Notes: generated from the sequence alone by a model not told the origin. A DNA stretch of 64,000 bases from Atrina japonica (GCA_030159075.1 BROG01000131.1:201501-265500), one strand, 5' to 3'; shown: positions 29,440-41,246, numbered from the stretch's first letter. A program made the numbers and translations.

Positions 29440-29510
29440 GCCCCCCCCCTCGTTTCAAAAGTGGATGCCACATGCCCCGCTGCCCCCCCCCCCCCTTCCT
29501 GTCCTACGCC
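29440..29510. repeat. C-rich low-complexity tract
   Basis: CCCCCCCC runs alternating with short unique sequence (CATGCCCCGCTGC), probably decayed terminal sequence of the same dispersed repeats. Confidence 0.5.
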
Positions 29511-29551
29511 CCTTCAAGTGAGTAACTGTTTTGGATTAAATTATAACACTG

Positions 29552-29671
29552 GTGTTTTATACCACACTCAACAATTTTTCGGTTGTATGGTGGCGACTAG
29601 TTTGTAATAGTGGATGAGAGAACCCGGTTACAATGTACCCGGGAAGAGACCACCGGTCTAACACTGGTATA
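29552..29671 (-). repeat. SINE S1 fragment (body, minus strand)
   Basis: Reverse complement gives GTGGTCTCTTCCCGGGTACA, TTGTAACCGGGTTCTCTC and TGTTGAGTGTGGTATAAAAC. Confidence 0.75.
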
Positions 29672-30049
29672 ATTGCGACAAGACAAAGCTAAAAAACTGA
29701 TACATAATTAAATGAATAAAAACCATGTAACAGACTATTTCGTCAATTATTTAACTTTGATATCAAATATTTGCTTCAGAAACGGATCTACAAAAAATAT
29801 CGTTGAAGGTGGATAGTACAATATCTAGAACACTGCACATATTTCTAATTATTAGATTAATTTTGAGGCAGGGAGATAAGGTAACACGCCCGAGGAGGCA
29901 TTTTCAGCGTCCAGACACGCAATCGCTAATATATCACGTTGAAGGTTATCTCCGCAAACATGATAATGTTATTTGCTACCTAGAATTTCAATTTAAAAGT
30001 TAGCAAACGACAATTCATATAAAAAATAAATGCTAGGGGTCTGGAATTG

Positions 30050-30334
30050 TTTATGTCCCAGCCCTGAAGGTTCTGCCGGGGGCGTCTAAGTGTTTGGGTC
30101 GTCCGTCTGTCTGTCTGTCATTCCGTTCCGCTTACATATCAAGTTTGGATTGTGATACAGTCACCAAACTTAGAATGTAAGTTCATCGAAGTTTTACTCA
30201 CACTTCACTGACATCACATGCGTCTGGGGATGGGGTCAAAATGTAGGACATTGCAATACCCAAAGTATACATATTATTTGCCAGCATATAATTTGTTTGG
30301 ATCGGGGGAATTTGTGTTTCACAAACACATCTTG
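30050..30334 (+). mobile_element. Candidate Helentron-like element (family HE)
   Basis: Starts ATGTCCCAGCCCTG, has GTCCGTCTGTCTGTCTGTC near the left, and ends with hairpin GTGTTTCACAAACAC (30314-30328), then ATCTTG before T. The inverted end is weak (GTCCCAGCC against GGATCGGGGG), so this is tentative. Confidence 0.4.
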
Positions 30335-30657
30335 TTTTTTAATATTACAGGGCACGAGGAGCAATCATGCAGCTTCCAGACATTAAATTATGGCCTAGTT
30401 TTCCTTCATAAAATGGTCGAAAACAGTTTCGAAGGAAAATTCAACAGATTTAAGCTGAATGCTTATGGGTATCGAGGGCATGCTTCCACGGTAGACCTAC
30501 ATATCGGAATTTTACAAGATATGTACTCTATGCCCCAGGGTCTGGGTATGCTCCCCTTGATTTTTGTTTGCATTCCACAAGTCCCAAGTGAAAATGTTAT
30601 TCTATAGCTTCCAAATGCTAAATTAGGACATGTTTTTGCTGTCAAAAAATCATATTG

Positions 30658-31232
30658 ATCAGGAGCGGATCCAGGGATATTCAAACAACGGGCGTAAAGG
30701 TTTTTTACGCAGTGCCAGTGAAAATGCTACATTCTTTCTGTGTAAAGAATTGGATATCATCGATGATTAAATTTCCTGATATTTAGCGGATAATAAGATA
30801 AGGGAAAATACATTTTTATCCAATGCAATTTTTGTTTACAAATAAATTTTCGTACTCATTCATGCTAAGAAAACGCAAACGGAAATTCCTTTGTCGGACA
30901 AACAGTTTAGAGAAAAACTGAAATAAAACAGACTTAGTGTAGTCAAAAGACATAACATTTTTAAAATACAGACAAAGCCAAGGCGATCCAGGATTTAAAG
31001 TTAGAGGGAAGGAAGAGTACAAAAAATGTATATAATTATTTCCGTCGGGCGTAGAAAGTGCGAAAATGTTTGTACTTTATCATTATTATTACCAACTTTT
31101 TATTTAAAAATATATATTTGTGTCAACGTATGAGCTTTTGATTTGATTTTACTGTAGGCCTACATGCATCTATACTTTGGCGTTTAAAGGGGGCTACGCC
31201 CCGTACGCCCCCTCCCACTTGAATCCGTCACT
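30658..31232. repeat. GGATCC-family dispersed repeat, copy 3
   Basis: GGAGCGGATCCAGGGATATT at the left. The right end has GGGGGCTACGCCCCGTACG and CTTGAATCCGTCACTG. The interior matches copy 1 (TCCAATGCAATTTTTGTTTA). Confidence 0.7.
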
Positions 31233-31361
31233 GTTGACGGACAGATTAAATTTCCAAGTGGAAGTGCAATTCAACGGCAGCTAAGCTCTCGTGATAAAAT
31301 TTGATTGCCAGAAAATTTTCAATTCCGCAAGTCCAGAAAGTTCCGATTATCTAAGTTAGGA

Positions 31362-31478
31362 AAGTTTGCCAGTTTACTTGCGGAAGGCCGGTGGTCTCTT
31401 CCCGGGTACATTGTAACCAGGCTATCTGATCGACCATTAAAAACTGACCGCCGCCATACGACCGGAAAATAAAAAACA
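31362..31478 (+). repeat. SINE S1 fragment (body)
   Basis: GTTTGCCAGTTTACTTGCGG, GTGGTCTCTTCCCGGGTACA and CCATTAAAAACTGACCGCC. Confidence 0.75.
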
Positions 31479-31989
31479 TTCATGGTATTGCTTAAAATTG
31501 CGGTTTGTACGCCCTTGATAAGTACATGTGTCAAGTATAAGTTCCCTAGTGCCTGCAGGGTCAGGGCCCTCGCGGTTGATGGATCAAAATGAATCAATCA
31601 GTTGCTCTTTTCCTGCAAAATATTTCAGAAAAACGATTGAGTTTCGCTGGTTTAAAGACATGCATGCTGTCAAAATTGATTGTTTTGTTTGTATCAAAAG
31701 TTTCTTGAAATGTTCTCAGTTTTGTGAAAATAATTATTCTTAAAAAAAAACTTGTTGCAATGTCGTAATCTGTGAACAGAAATGGAATGATTATGTGAAT
31801 AATGAACGAATAAGCCTAACAACGTTTCCATATAGTCTCAAATGAATTATTGCTCCACAATTAATCCAACAATTTATAAAACAAAACATGTTCAATATTA
31901 AAGGCTTGTATTTTCAGAGATATACAAAGCTAACAGTTAGCTTTATATGTCGCTGGTATTATAAGTCTAGTATAATTATGTTACCCTCA

Positions 31990-32083
31990 CCCCTACCCCT
32001 GAACAAATTCTCGATCCGCATCCTAGGTTACTATGGATATCAAAAGCACGCTCCCTCTAACCTAAAATCCTGCATCCGCCGAT
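31990..32083. repeat. GATCCGCATC-type dispersed repeat, uninterrupted copy
   Basis: TCGATCCGCATCCTAGG, then ATCAAAAGCACGCTCCCTCT, AACCTAAAATCCTGCATCCG. The same order is found at 53650-53667 plus 55156-55220, where a 1.5 kb element splits it. Confidence 0.7.
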
Positions 32084-32099
32084 GATATTTATTTTACAT

Positions 32100-32835
32100 A
32101 TGATATGTTAAAACATTTTAAGGTGATGTATCTTTTTATTTTTTTAAATAAAAGTTTAGTTTTAATATATAAAGCTAGTTTCATATATCGCTGATGACAG
32201 CATATAGGCCTTTACCTAAACAACCATCAAAAGAAAACACTAGCTTAGGATAATTATTTAAAGAATTTAAAGACGTCGAAGTCAGTAAGAAATAATACAT
32301 ATCAAAACATTAAATTTGTATTAAATTTGCCCAAATTCTTATTTCCTTCTCTAGGTGTTTTAAATGTCTCCCCGTTCTTGTAATTTCTTTACTTGTCTTT
32401 CTCTTCCACTGAAAAAAGTGTAGGCCTATGCTGAATCTAGAGGGTCTAGGCGTCAGCTATACACCAAGGTTGTGTATCAAAACACTAACACGAAATTCTG
32501 GATCCGCCGGTGGATGTATATACATTGTATCAGAACTCTGGCACCTAAATAGTCTATCCTAGTGTACTGTAGATCTATCTATATGTTAGTTTGGTTATTA
32601 CCTTTAGTTTGACTGGCTTTATGGCCTATTACAACAGACTAACACAGATCAAGTTTGACAAGGGTAGATCTATAATTTTGCGAAAAAATGTTTACCTGAG
32701 CTATGATAAAGCGACAACGTGTTAGCGTTGATAAACATGTAATAAATTTCTTAACCAGCATTGATAATAATATAATTATAAGGCGTATAGTGTAGGCTAC
32801 AGGTAATCGCCAGCCGATATTGATAAACTAGGCCT
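32100..32835. other. Non-coding stretch before the 32.84 kb putative exon
   Basis: One GGATCCGCC remnant near 32495; otherwise nothing I recognise. Confidence 0.5.
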
Positions 32836-32839
32836 ACAA

Positions 32840-32965
32840 GGCTACTATGATGGAGGAAAGATCACGTGACGTGTCTGCCTTGGTTGGATTTGCATACGGT
32901 CGAGTGGGAGAGATTTGGGTCGCCGGGAAAAGAAGATGATCATCTGAAGGAATACAGTAAAATAG
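32840..32965 (+). other. Putative 5' (non-coding) exon with uORF
   Basis: A locally GC-richer, non-repetitive block ends at a good donor, AATAG|GTGAGA (intron from 32966). A 30-codon open frame (32847-32939, ATGATGGAGG start, TGA stop) would be an upstream ORF. Taken with the start exon at 44640 on the same strand, this fits a 5' UTR exon. No transcript evidence is available; the left edge is a guess. Confidence 0.35.
32862..32873. promoter_or_regulatory. E-box/CLEAR-like palindrome TCACGTGA with overlapping TGACGTG
   Basis: ATCACGTGACGTG is an 8-bp palindrome bound by bHLH-ZIP factors (USF/TFE type) overlapping a CRE-like half. Such sites are common near the start of housekeeping promoters. 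Its position in the putative first exon supports a promoter, weakly. Confidence 0.3.
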
Positions 32966-34284
32966 GTGAGACTATTGCAAACATACTGTAACTAGATGCG
33001 CCATTATGCACAAGGCACAAAATTGTTGGCAGGTGCAGGTTTTGTCTCGTGTGAAAACCCGCGAAAGTGTAGGTGAAAGACCCTTCAATATGGATGACCT
33101 CTTGTCAACAAAGCGTGGTGGGGAAATATTTCCTAGTTACGTGCTTGTGTGACTTAGATGTTGTTCTTTCTTTTGCATCTTATGTGTTAGTAAATAAAAT
33201 GGAATACCCCCACATGATTTCATAAGGTCGTGTAAGGTGTTTGACGCCAATGTGAAGAATTCTATAAATAGTAACGAAAACCACAACAATAACTGGCGTA
33301 CGTGAAGTTGTAAGCATACAATTAACCCAGAGCGGTGATACTAATACTCCAGTAGGGATAACCATTGTAAGCGTGTACGAAAATTGATACACGATAATCT
33401 ACTAGTGGTACTGTCCATTGTTATTTTTACTATAAAAATCAGATTACCCAGAATTCTAATAAATATATATTTGTAAAAATGTAGAATCTGCAGTAGGCCT
33501 AATCAGTAATTGAGCAATAGGTCAAGAGTGTTTCCCCATTTATAACCTTAGTAATTCTGCTTCTGAAATAATAGATAGATTGCAGTTGAATTCCTACTGT
33601 TTTGTTGAAATTGGATAATTGACAAATTCTAGAAGAGGTTTTGAAACAATACAAATTTTACTGAGGTTATATTGTTAAATTAATTTTTTTAGGAATCTCT
33701 TTTGACCTGAGACTGTATTTCATTGTTTCAATTTTTAATAATATGTCTTAAAGATCAAACTAAATGATTAATGAAAGATAACAGGGTTACATTACAACTT
33801 ACAATATACCAATTCAGGGTTGGAAATTCACAAAAAAATGTATTTAGCCAACCAGGCTCATTGGTTAAGAGAAGTGAGCCCATATCAAAGTGAATAAGCC
33901 TGTATATTTTATATATGATAAATAGCTACGACTGTAAACAGATCGAAACAGTATTTAACTTGTCTTCTATGGCAGAACTGGATAATAAACCAATGAAAAT
34001 TGTAAATAAACCATCAGTTTATTTTTGCAATTTTGAAATTGTACCACCTTATGATTATTAGTAATGGCAAAAACCTGTGAAAAATCGTGAATATGGCATT
34101 TCACAACTCTGTCTAAAAGGGGAATTCCCATTGCCAATATGCCACACAACTCTGAATATTCTGTCGTTGTAATAACTATGAAAAAAAAAAAGCTATAAAC
34201 TCACTTGAATAAGTTCTATTAATGACTTAATTATTTCCATCATTTTTGCTTACCACTATTAAAATTATTTTAAATAATTGTGGA
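32966..34284. other. Non-coding, nothing recognised
   Basis: Possible first intron of the candidate gene; no repeat or exon I can support. Confidence 0.5.
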
Positions 34285-34289
34285 CATTG

Positions 34290-35343
34290 CAGGGTTCGAA
34301 AAATCCACTCGCCCGCTCGCATTGGTGAGTAAAAATTCATTTCAGGCGAGTAAATATCCATAATGAACTCACCCGTGTGGCGAGTGCTGACGCCCTACTG
34401 AAAATCTGTTTTCCCTTTTAAATTTCGAAACTGGTTCATTTCCTTCTAGTTTCAGTTCAAAATACATTACAATAAACAATTAGGAACTTAAATAATTATT
34501 TTATTGACAATTAAACATGTTAGTCTTTACCTCTTGGCCAAGAATGTCACAGAACACATCGTATGTTGACAGCTGATACTTGCAGTTTGTTGAGGAAGTG
34601 GAAGTTGGATGTGTGTAAATAAAAGAACCAATACCGAACGGACCTGAATTTCAGGATTTGGTAAAATAATCATAACACTATAATTTGTATAGAAGTTGTA
34701 AAATCTGAATTAAATGTAAGTGAATGATAAATGTAAAAATAGTTACTCAAATCTATAAATAAAAGTTTTAATGAACATTTAGAAATGGATAGCTCTTGTT
34801 TTCATCTAACAATAGTGAAAACTTACTTTTGTTACAATTGAATTAGTTAAAAACATAGTAGTAACATCATAAAATAGTAATACTAATAATTGAGATGCAT
34901 TTACAGTTAATTTAGATGCAAATGCATCATTCAGAGACAATATATATTATATATAAATTTATCTATTAATATAACAATAACTTAAAAAAACCAAATTAGA
35001 TAATATATAATTTTTCATTATGGGTAACCAGATTCTATGGCGGGCAACCAAAATTTCAGTCAAGAATTAGAATTCTAAAAACTTAAAATGAGAGCATACA
35101 TTTTCCGTCATATTAAGTACTTGATTAGAAAAAAAGACAATTTGTCAAATGAAGAGTATCATATCTGTTAAGTCATGCAAGATCTATTTACTTTGAAAAA
35201 AGATTTTATACGCTCTTAATACATTTACTTTGAAATACTACGTTTTCATACTTTGGCGAGTGCAAAATGAGTTTGGGCGAATGGAAGTTATGTAATCACT
35301 CGCCCAAAGGGCAAGTGCATTTATACAAATTTTTCGAACCCTG
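34290..35343. mobile_element. 1,054-bp DNA-transposon-like element with inverted ends and 5-bp target duplication
   Basis: The left end CAGGGTTCGAAAAAT and the right end ATTTTTCGAACCCTG are exact inverses. CATTG flanks both sides (34285-34289, 35344-35348). Subterminal motifs such as CTCGCC and GGCGAG are repeated in both arms. No transposase reading frame, so it is non-autonomous. Superfamily not assigned; the CAGGGTTC end is hAT-like but the duplication is 5 bp, not 8. Confidence 0.85.
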
Positions 35344-35348
35344 CATTG

Positions 35349-36430
35349 TGTATGAATGTCAAAATTGGCAAAGCTGAGCTGAGGGGATTAATGCTCCCGA
35401 CATAGTTGTGAAACACCATATTCGGAAATGTTTAACATGTACTTTTGTGAAGTGGGTTGCCACAGTGTTTGTTATATAGGTGTTGCAAATTACATGTAAG
35501 TGCAGGTTATTCTCCTTAGACTTCCGAGTCATGTCTCAGGTATCAACGTGAGCAGATACATGTATGGAGATTTCTGTAAAGAAAACTTATCTTGACTAGA
35601 CACCTATGTTGATTGAGTATTCATAAATACAGAATAAAAGTTGAAATGCTCTGAAATAGACCCTTTCACTGCTGCAACATACAATGTATGTATTTACATA
35701 TGCTAAGATTGCTGATGTTGTAAATACTGTAGCATCCAAAACTGCCTGCTTTTAGTTTCATTTTCAAAGGGAATATCCCATTGACTATTTTGAGAATGAA
35801 AGTCTCACAGTATACGAGACTACAACGTGATATACTATTATGAAAAACATGGCTGATTACAATAAAAATTGGTGGTATTTCCGAACTGAAATGAGGTACA
35901 CATGTAATTTGATTGACTTGCTCAATGACACTTTACCATAATGGCGACGCAGTACTTGGAGGATTACTTAGAGTATATCAGGGGAATTTTTTACATAGAT
36001 ATGGATGAAAAAGTACTATTGGCAATTAGTTATCACTGGTTTAATTTGCTATCAAGGCATTGCTATCGGAATGAACACTATTGCAATATATCGGTAGTTC
36101 AATGTATTGTTACACCCCTACCTGTTCACAGAGCTTGTATTACTCAACAATACAAACAACAAAATGATATTCTCACAAATGTTTGGCCAGCTCAATAACC
36201 AGACATAATATAAATAATTGAGAATTTATGACTGAAAATCATAAGATTAAGAATTTGCAAAATCAAGCTCCAGGTATCAAGACTCCTGAGAAACACGATT
36301 TTACCTTTCTAGAATTCCTTTGATGAAAACTGAATTAAATCATTGTATGAATCTACATGTATTCCTCGTCAAATATTAGCTGGCATTAAGTCGAAAGGAC
36401 ACCTGGCCAAGTGTTAATAAAAGTAAGTCA
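35349..36430. other. Non-coding, nothing recognised
   Basis: Open frames here (for example 35941-36198) have no recognisable domain and no splice context. Confidence 0.5.
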
Positions 36431-36436
36431 GTTTTT

Positions 36437-37190
36437 AGCCCACCATCAACAGATGGTGGGCTATTCAGATCACCATGTGCCCATGGTCCGTCCCTCATAT
36501 GTCCTTCGTCAGTCAGTCCATCCATATTGCATTTTCAGAGAGATCAGAATTCAATATTGCGGACAGGTGGCCATCTTGAATTTTGACCATTGGAAGTTTA
36601 TTATTGCTATTTTTCAAGAAGGAAGGGATCTTGAATTTTGACATGAAGTTTCCCCGTGAGGTTAAGTTGTGCATATGACATTTTCAGAGAGATTGGAGTA
36701 CTGAAGGGATCTTGTGTAAATTTGACATGAAGTTTCCCTGAGGTCTAGTTGGGCATATTACATTTTCAGAGAGATCAGAATCCAACATGGTTGACAGGCT
36801 GCCATTTTGGATTTTGACCAAAGGACGTTTATTACCATTTATATTTCTCAATTAGTACTGTAGGGATCTCATTGAAATTTGACATGAGGGTTGCCTTTTA
36901 AGTTTGAGGTCTTCCCCCCTGAGGTCTAGATGTGCTTATTACATTTTCAGAGAGATCAATATCCAAAATGGACACCTGTCTACCATTTTTAATTCCATTC
37001 TCTATGAAATTGTAATCTGTTCAGTTGAAGTTCAAGTTCAGTTTTGCTATAATCTTGTGAAAAAAGTATTTCACAGAAATTTAAGTTCAAATTCAATGTT
37101 GAGACCTAAAATAAGAGACAAGAACAGTCTATCATAGATTAGACAAAGAACATTCCATGGTGGGTGCCAAGATCCCTCTGGGATCTCTTG
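36437..37190 (+). mobile_element. Repeat family HC, copy 1 (Helentron-like, non-autonomous)
   Basis: The 5' terminus folds (CCCACCATC-AACA-GATGGTGGG). GCCCACCAT is repeated inverted as ATGGTGGG near the 3' end. Hairpin AGATCCCTCTGGGATCT (37170-37186) follows, then CTTG before T. The interior repeats TTTTCAGAGAGATC with TGACATGAAGTTTCCC several times. No protein. Confidence 0.7.
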
Positions 37191-37199
37191 TTTATTATG

Positions 37200-38130
37200 C
37201 AATTTATTGTTTATTTTCATGAAGCGCATCATTGTTTACGTCAGCCATTTTGAAAAATCATGAATACTTTTTTCATAGTGCTGTACATGTCTGCTGCTGG
37301 GGTAGAGATTGACATCTTTTATCCAGGGGCCACATTGGCCTCTAAGATTCAAAATTTTCTAGCCCAGCTCTAATTTCAGGGGCCCAGATTTTTTTGTTCA
37401 ATTTACAAACGTGAACCACTGACTGGCTTTGGATCTGCACTTTGTCATTAACAGTCAGCAGTGATAATTAATTTATCTTTTTAAAAGATCTGTTTATTTA
37501 GCGACAGACAGCTCAGGTGAGATTAAAACTGACTGTGCAGTTTCATTGGTCTATCGCTTCGTGAGAAACTTTAGATTGACTTTATGGTAAAAAAACATCA
37601 AGTCAGACTGACCCCTGTGACGAATTTGTCAAATGTCAAAATCAGGTTGTAGTTAAATTTCAGGAGTCAAAACCCGGGACCTTTGGTCAAATGGAAACAT
37701 TCTTGACTGCACAGCTGAACAGGTTATGGTGGACATGAGTTTATTGCATTATAATTGGAAATATATTTTAAAATGTGTAAAAATATGCCTATTGCCTCAA
37801 AATGACTCATATTTCAGCAGCTCTACCTTCCATAATCCATTTCGGTACTTTTGTGATACATTTAAGTACTTCATGTACATATCAATACATTCCACTGTAT
37901 TTCAGTATTTACCCCTTCTGTCCAGAGCATTGTCTGACATAAAACTGAAAATTAAACCAATACATAATTTAAATAGCGATACAAATACAGTAATTCTGAG
38001 AATTGATGTAAATTTATCAGAAACATGGATCCACGCAACTCTGGTTTTAGCTGAGGAGTTTCCAGAAGAACTGTTATGGTACTAAACAAGTTAAATAGTA
38101 AATGTCAGTTACTAATATATAGTTACATGT
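37200..38130. other. Non-coding, nothing recognised
   Basis: A 119-codon open frame at 37726-38085 has no recognisable features and AT-driven composition. Confidence 0.45.
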
Positions 38131-38304
38131 ACAGTAAAACCTGCTTTAGTGACCACCTGTGTATAAAGATCACCTGGTCACAAAGACCCATTTTTTGTTG
38201 TCTCCAATAGTACCATTTCTGTACAAATCAACTTCTATATAAAGACCACCTCCCTATAAAGACCGGTTTTCCCTAAGGAGGTCATTATATACAAGTTTCA
38301 CTCT
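38131..38304. repeat. ACAGTAAAACCTG-type MITE
   Basis: Left end ACAGTAAAACCTGCTTTAG, right end ACAAGTTTCACTCT; repeated TATAAAGACCACC motifs inside. Confidence 0.75.
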
Positions 38305-38308
38305 ATTG

Positions 38309-38460
38309 GACTGCTTGCAGTCTAGTGGAAGAGCATTGAACACGCCAGAGGAAAGTCCCAGGTTCAATTCTTGGACCGAGTCTGGTTATATATGTGTCAA
38401 AGATTTTAAGAATGGTAGTGACGGTTCCTTCACCAGACCACAAAATAATACGAGTGATCA
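38309..38460 (+). repeat. tRNA-derived SINE-like S4
   Basis: A-box-like TCTAGTGGAAGAGCA and B-box AGGTTCAATTC, then an unrelated tail. The head resembles a tRNA with a long variable arm but is not foldable as an intact tRNA by eye. Confidence 0.5.
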
Positions 38461-38802
38461 TTCAGGTAGCGTGGAGGTTACGACATATAAAAATAACATA
38501 ACCTATTTTTCGTTGTCGATGAATTTCATTTTTTAAGTCTTCATTATTGCTATTATAACCTGCAGGTTACTGTCATTTCCTTTTGGAGCATAAATAGGGT
38601 ACAACAATTTCTGTTATTTTGTGGCCTGTTTGGATAAGATGTAAAGCGATATGAGCTGTCGTAGGTGAAAACTTTAACATGCCCATTTTATGTAATATTT
38701 TATCTCATACATATCCCAAAGAGACCATCTGGTGGTTAGAATAACAAATGTATGTGTATAATTGCAACAATAATTGCAAACATAACCCGTAATATCAGTG
38801 AT

Positions 38803-38860
38803 TGTTTATCCGCTATTACTTTGAGCATTGCAAATCCGCTATTACTTTGAGCATTGCAAA
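38803..38860. repeat. Two-copy direct repeat, about 26 bp
   Basis: ATCCGCTATTACTTTGAGCA then TTGCAA, occurring twice in a row. Confidence 0.8.
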
Positions 38861-38869
38861 TTAACTTTC

Positions 38870-38958
38870 GGTAATCTTTTACGAAGATTTTGGTAATCTT
38901 TTACAAAGATTTCGGTTATCTTTTACGAAGATTTCGGTTATCTTTTACGAAGATTACG
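38870..38958. repeat. 21-bp tandem repeat, four copies
   Basis: GGTAATCTTTTACGAAGATT and close variants with TTATC or ACAAAG. Confidence 0.9.
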
Positions 38959-39477
38959 GAGTGTCCAATAAGCATGTGCTATTTGCAGTTAATATACATT
39001 CTACTCTAATTACCCTTTGAGTTTATTTTTGTACATCATCAGAGGTGGTTTCAGGGTGGGGCAAAAGAGGCCCCAGGGGGTATCCCTCTTTAAAAATCTC
39101 CTTCAGACCTGCTGCGTGAATTGAAAAACTAACTGTATCCGAGTGATCTACGTAGAATGATAGATGTATGATTCATGTTTGTTCATTTCATTGAAGTTGC
39201 GAAATAAATTTTTGATGCATTTTAACGTCTTTTTAGACTTTGTAATTTTCATTCATTTTGTATGATTTCTTTGATTTTCTCCCTAATCATTCATTATTAT
39301 GCATTTATTTTATATGTTTTACCTGTGGTTTGGTAAATACTGTAAATGCTTACCTGATAGAATTTTGCTGAAATTGAATTTTTTGAATTTTTTATGATTT
39401 TTTTAAGACTGCAAAAATGAAAGGGGGTGGGATATAATTTATTTAACAGGATATATCTCATTTAGTTGATATTAATT

Positions 39478-39634
39478 AAGGATTGTTTTTCATTTTTTGA
39501 ACTTCATTGGGGTATAAAAGCAATTACTCATGGAAAAAAATCTGTGCAGCACAAAGTGCTGTACAATGAATTTTTTCCATGAGCAATTGCTTTTATACCC
39601 TGATGATGTTCAAAAAATGAAAAACAATCCTTAT
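39478..39634. repeat. Foldback element, about 62-bp arms
   Basis: The left arm (39478-39541) with GGATTGTTTTTCATTTTTTG and GGTATAAAAGCAATTACTC is matched by the right arm (39569-39634) in inverse. The loop is about 28 bp and contains its own AGCAC/GTGCT stem. Confidence 0.9.
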
Positions 39635-39671
39635 ATTTATATACATTACCATTTTTCAGTGAAACTGTAGT

Positions 39672-39949
39672 TTGTTTGTTTGTTTGTTTATTGTTGTTTA
39701 ACGTCCCACTCAAGAATATTTCACGTCACCAAATGCCGGTGAAGGGCTTCAGATTTTGGCCTATGCTCGGCACTTATGGCCATTGAGCAGTGAGGGTTCT
39801 TTAATGTGCCGACACCTACTGCAACACGGGACCTCCAGTTTTTACTGTCTCATCCGAAAGACAGGAAACCAACCTGTCGCTGGCGGGACTCGAACTCACG
39901 ACCTCACGATCCAGAGTCGAGCGCGCTACCGACTGAGCCAGTCCGGCTC
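39672..39949 (-). repeat. tRNA-derived SINE S2, complete, with 13-bp target duplication
   Basis: GTGAAACTGTAGT occurs at 39659-39671 and at 39950-39962, bracketing the element. On the minus strand it has head GGCTCAGTCGGTAGCGCGC, B box GAGTTCGAGTCC, end GAGTGGGACGTTAAACAAC and a (CAAA)n tail. This is the reference copy for family S2. Confidence 0.93.
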
Positions 39950-39962
39950 GTGAAACTGTAGT

Positions 39963-41060
39963 CAACTGGATACTAAATTCATCCCAGAACACTGACTTTG
40001 CTGGGGATGTTTTCATATTATGTAATGGCTCAACAGCTGTTTTGACATGAGAAGTAGTTCTCTTTTCTGATTGCAAATACTAATGAAATTAAGGTTTAAT
40101 TTCTTTTTTTTTATGTCATTTTGAAAGTAACTAGTGATATAGGCAATTTTGAATTTTATTGATTACTTATTCTCAGATTTAGTTCGTGATTTTTAATATT
40201 CGACCATTTAGTAGTGTCGAGTTAAATGTGTCAGAAGAAGCTTCAAGTTTGTGATTCAAGTGTGTAAACAATATTTTAAAGAAACAAGTAAATAAAGTTT
40301 GGTTGATTGAACTGGACCCTAAAAAGGAAATCTGGATACAAAAGATGTGAAAAAAGTAATTTAGGTGGCAGCATTTTGAGTGGGTAGGCAGGCAACATGA
40401 AAAAAATGAAATTTTATTTGAGGCCCAATGTCCAACATAATGTCATAAAAATAGGGCTGTCACTGATGAGAAATTCTTTATCGATATACAGTGCAACTTC
40501 TTAATACCGATCATTGTTCGAACCATTAACTTTTTTTATTTGGTTTTCATGGTCGGTAACATCAAATAAGTAGGACATAATTCAAACTTTCCATAGCTTG
40601 TCAATAAATATTTCATACAACAAACTCTATCAGCAACCTGGTAATTTTGTGTTATTTTAATTCATAATGTATCAGAATTAATATCCTCTAAATTATTCAT
40701 CGATAGTGCATACTTATAATTAGGAAAATGTCTAGGTAGATAGATCTATACTAAAATTGTTGAGATAGAATACTTTTTCTGGTGTCCAGTTAGCATAGCA
40801 AATTCACAACAGGTAAGGTCAGTATTCAGCAGTTATTTAGAGTACATTAACATGTTTTCGTCATGAAAATTTGTCCAGTTTTCGGAATTTGAAAGGATCA
40901 TTATTTAGGAGTTATTTTAATATAAAAATAGATGAAAAAATCCAGACTTTTGTAACATGATTGGTATCAGGAAGGGATCAGTTTTTGGAAGTTGTGCTGT
41001 ACATGTATTTTGTATTGATAAGTAAAAAATATCCACTGGTAAATATCAATAAATCAAAAT
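39963..41060. other. Non-coding, nothing recognised
   Basis: AT-rich sequence without supported elements. Confidence 0.5.
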
Positions 41061-41246
41061 ATAGTGGGATCTTGTTATGTCGAAAACGGTTGAGTAGAAA
41101 TTCTGGATATGTCGAAGTTTAAAGTCCCATCCCGATATTTATAGATATAATAATATATCAATTAAAATCATGGTTATCTCAAATTCTGGATATCTCTAAG
41201 TAATAGGGGTGGTCGTGTGAAATGCAAGATAACAAGATTCCACTGT
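41061..41246. repeat. CAGTGGAATCTTGTTATG-type MITE
   Basis: ATAGTGGGATCTTGTTATGT at the left; GATAACAAGATTCCACTGT at the right, inverted. Confidence 0.8.

Noticed and set aside
30218..30607. 129-codon open frame, + strand
   Set aside because: Overlaps a dispersed repeat (30050-30334); no domain seen.
37726..38085. 119-codon open frame, + strand
   Set aside because: No domain, no splice context, composition like the surrounding non-coding DNA.
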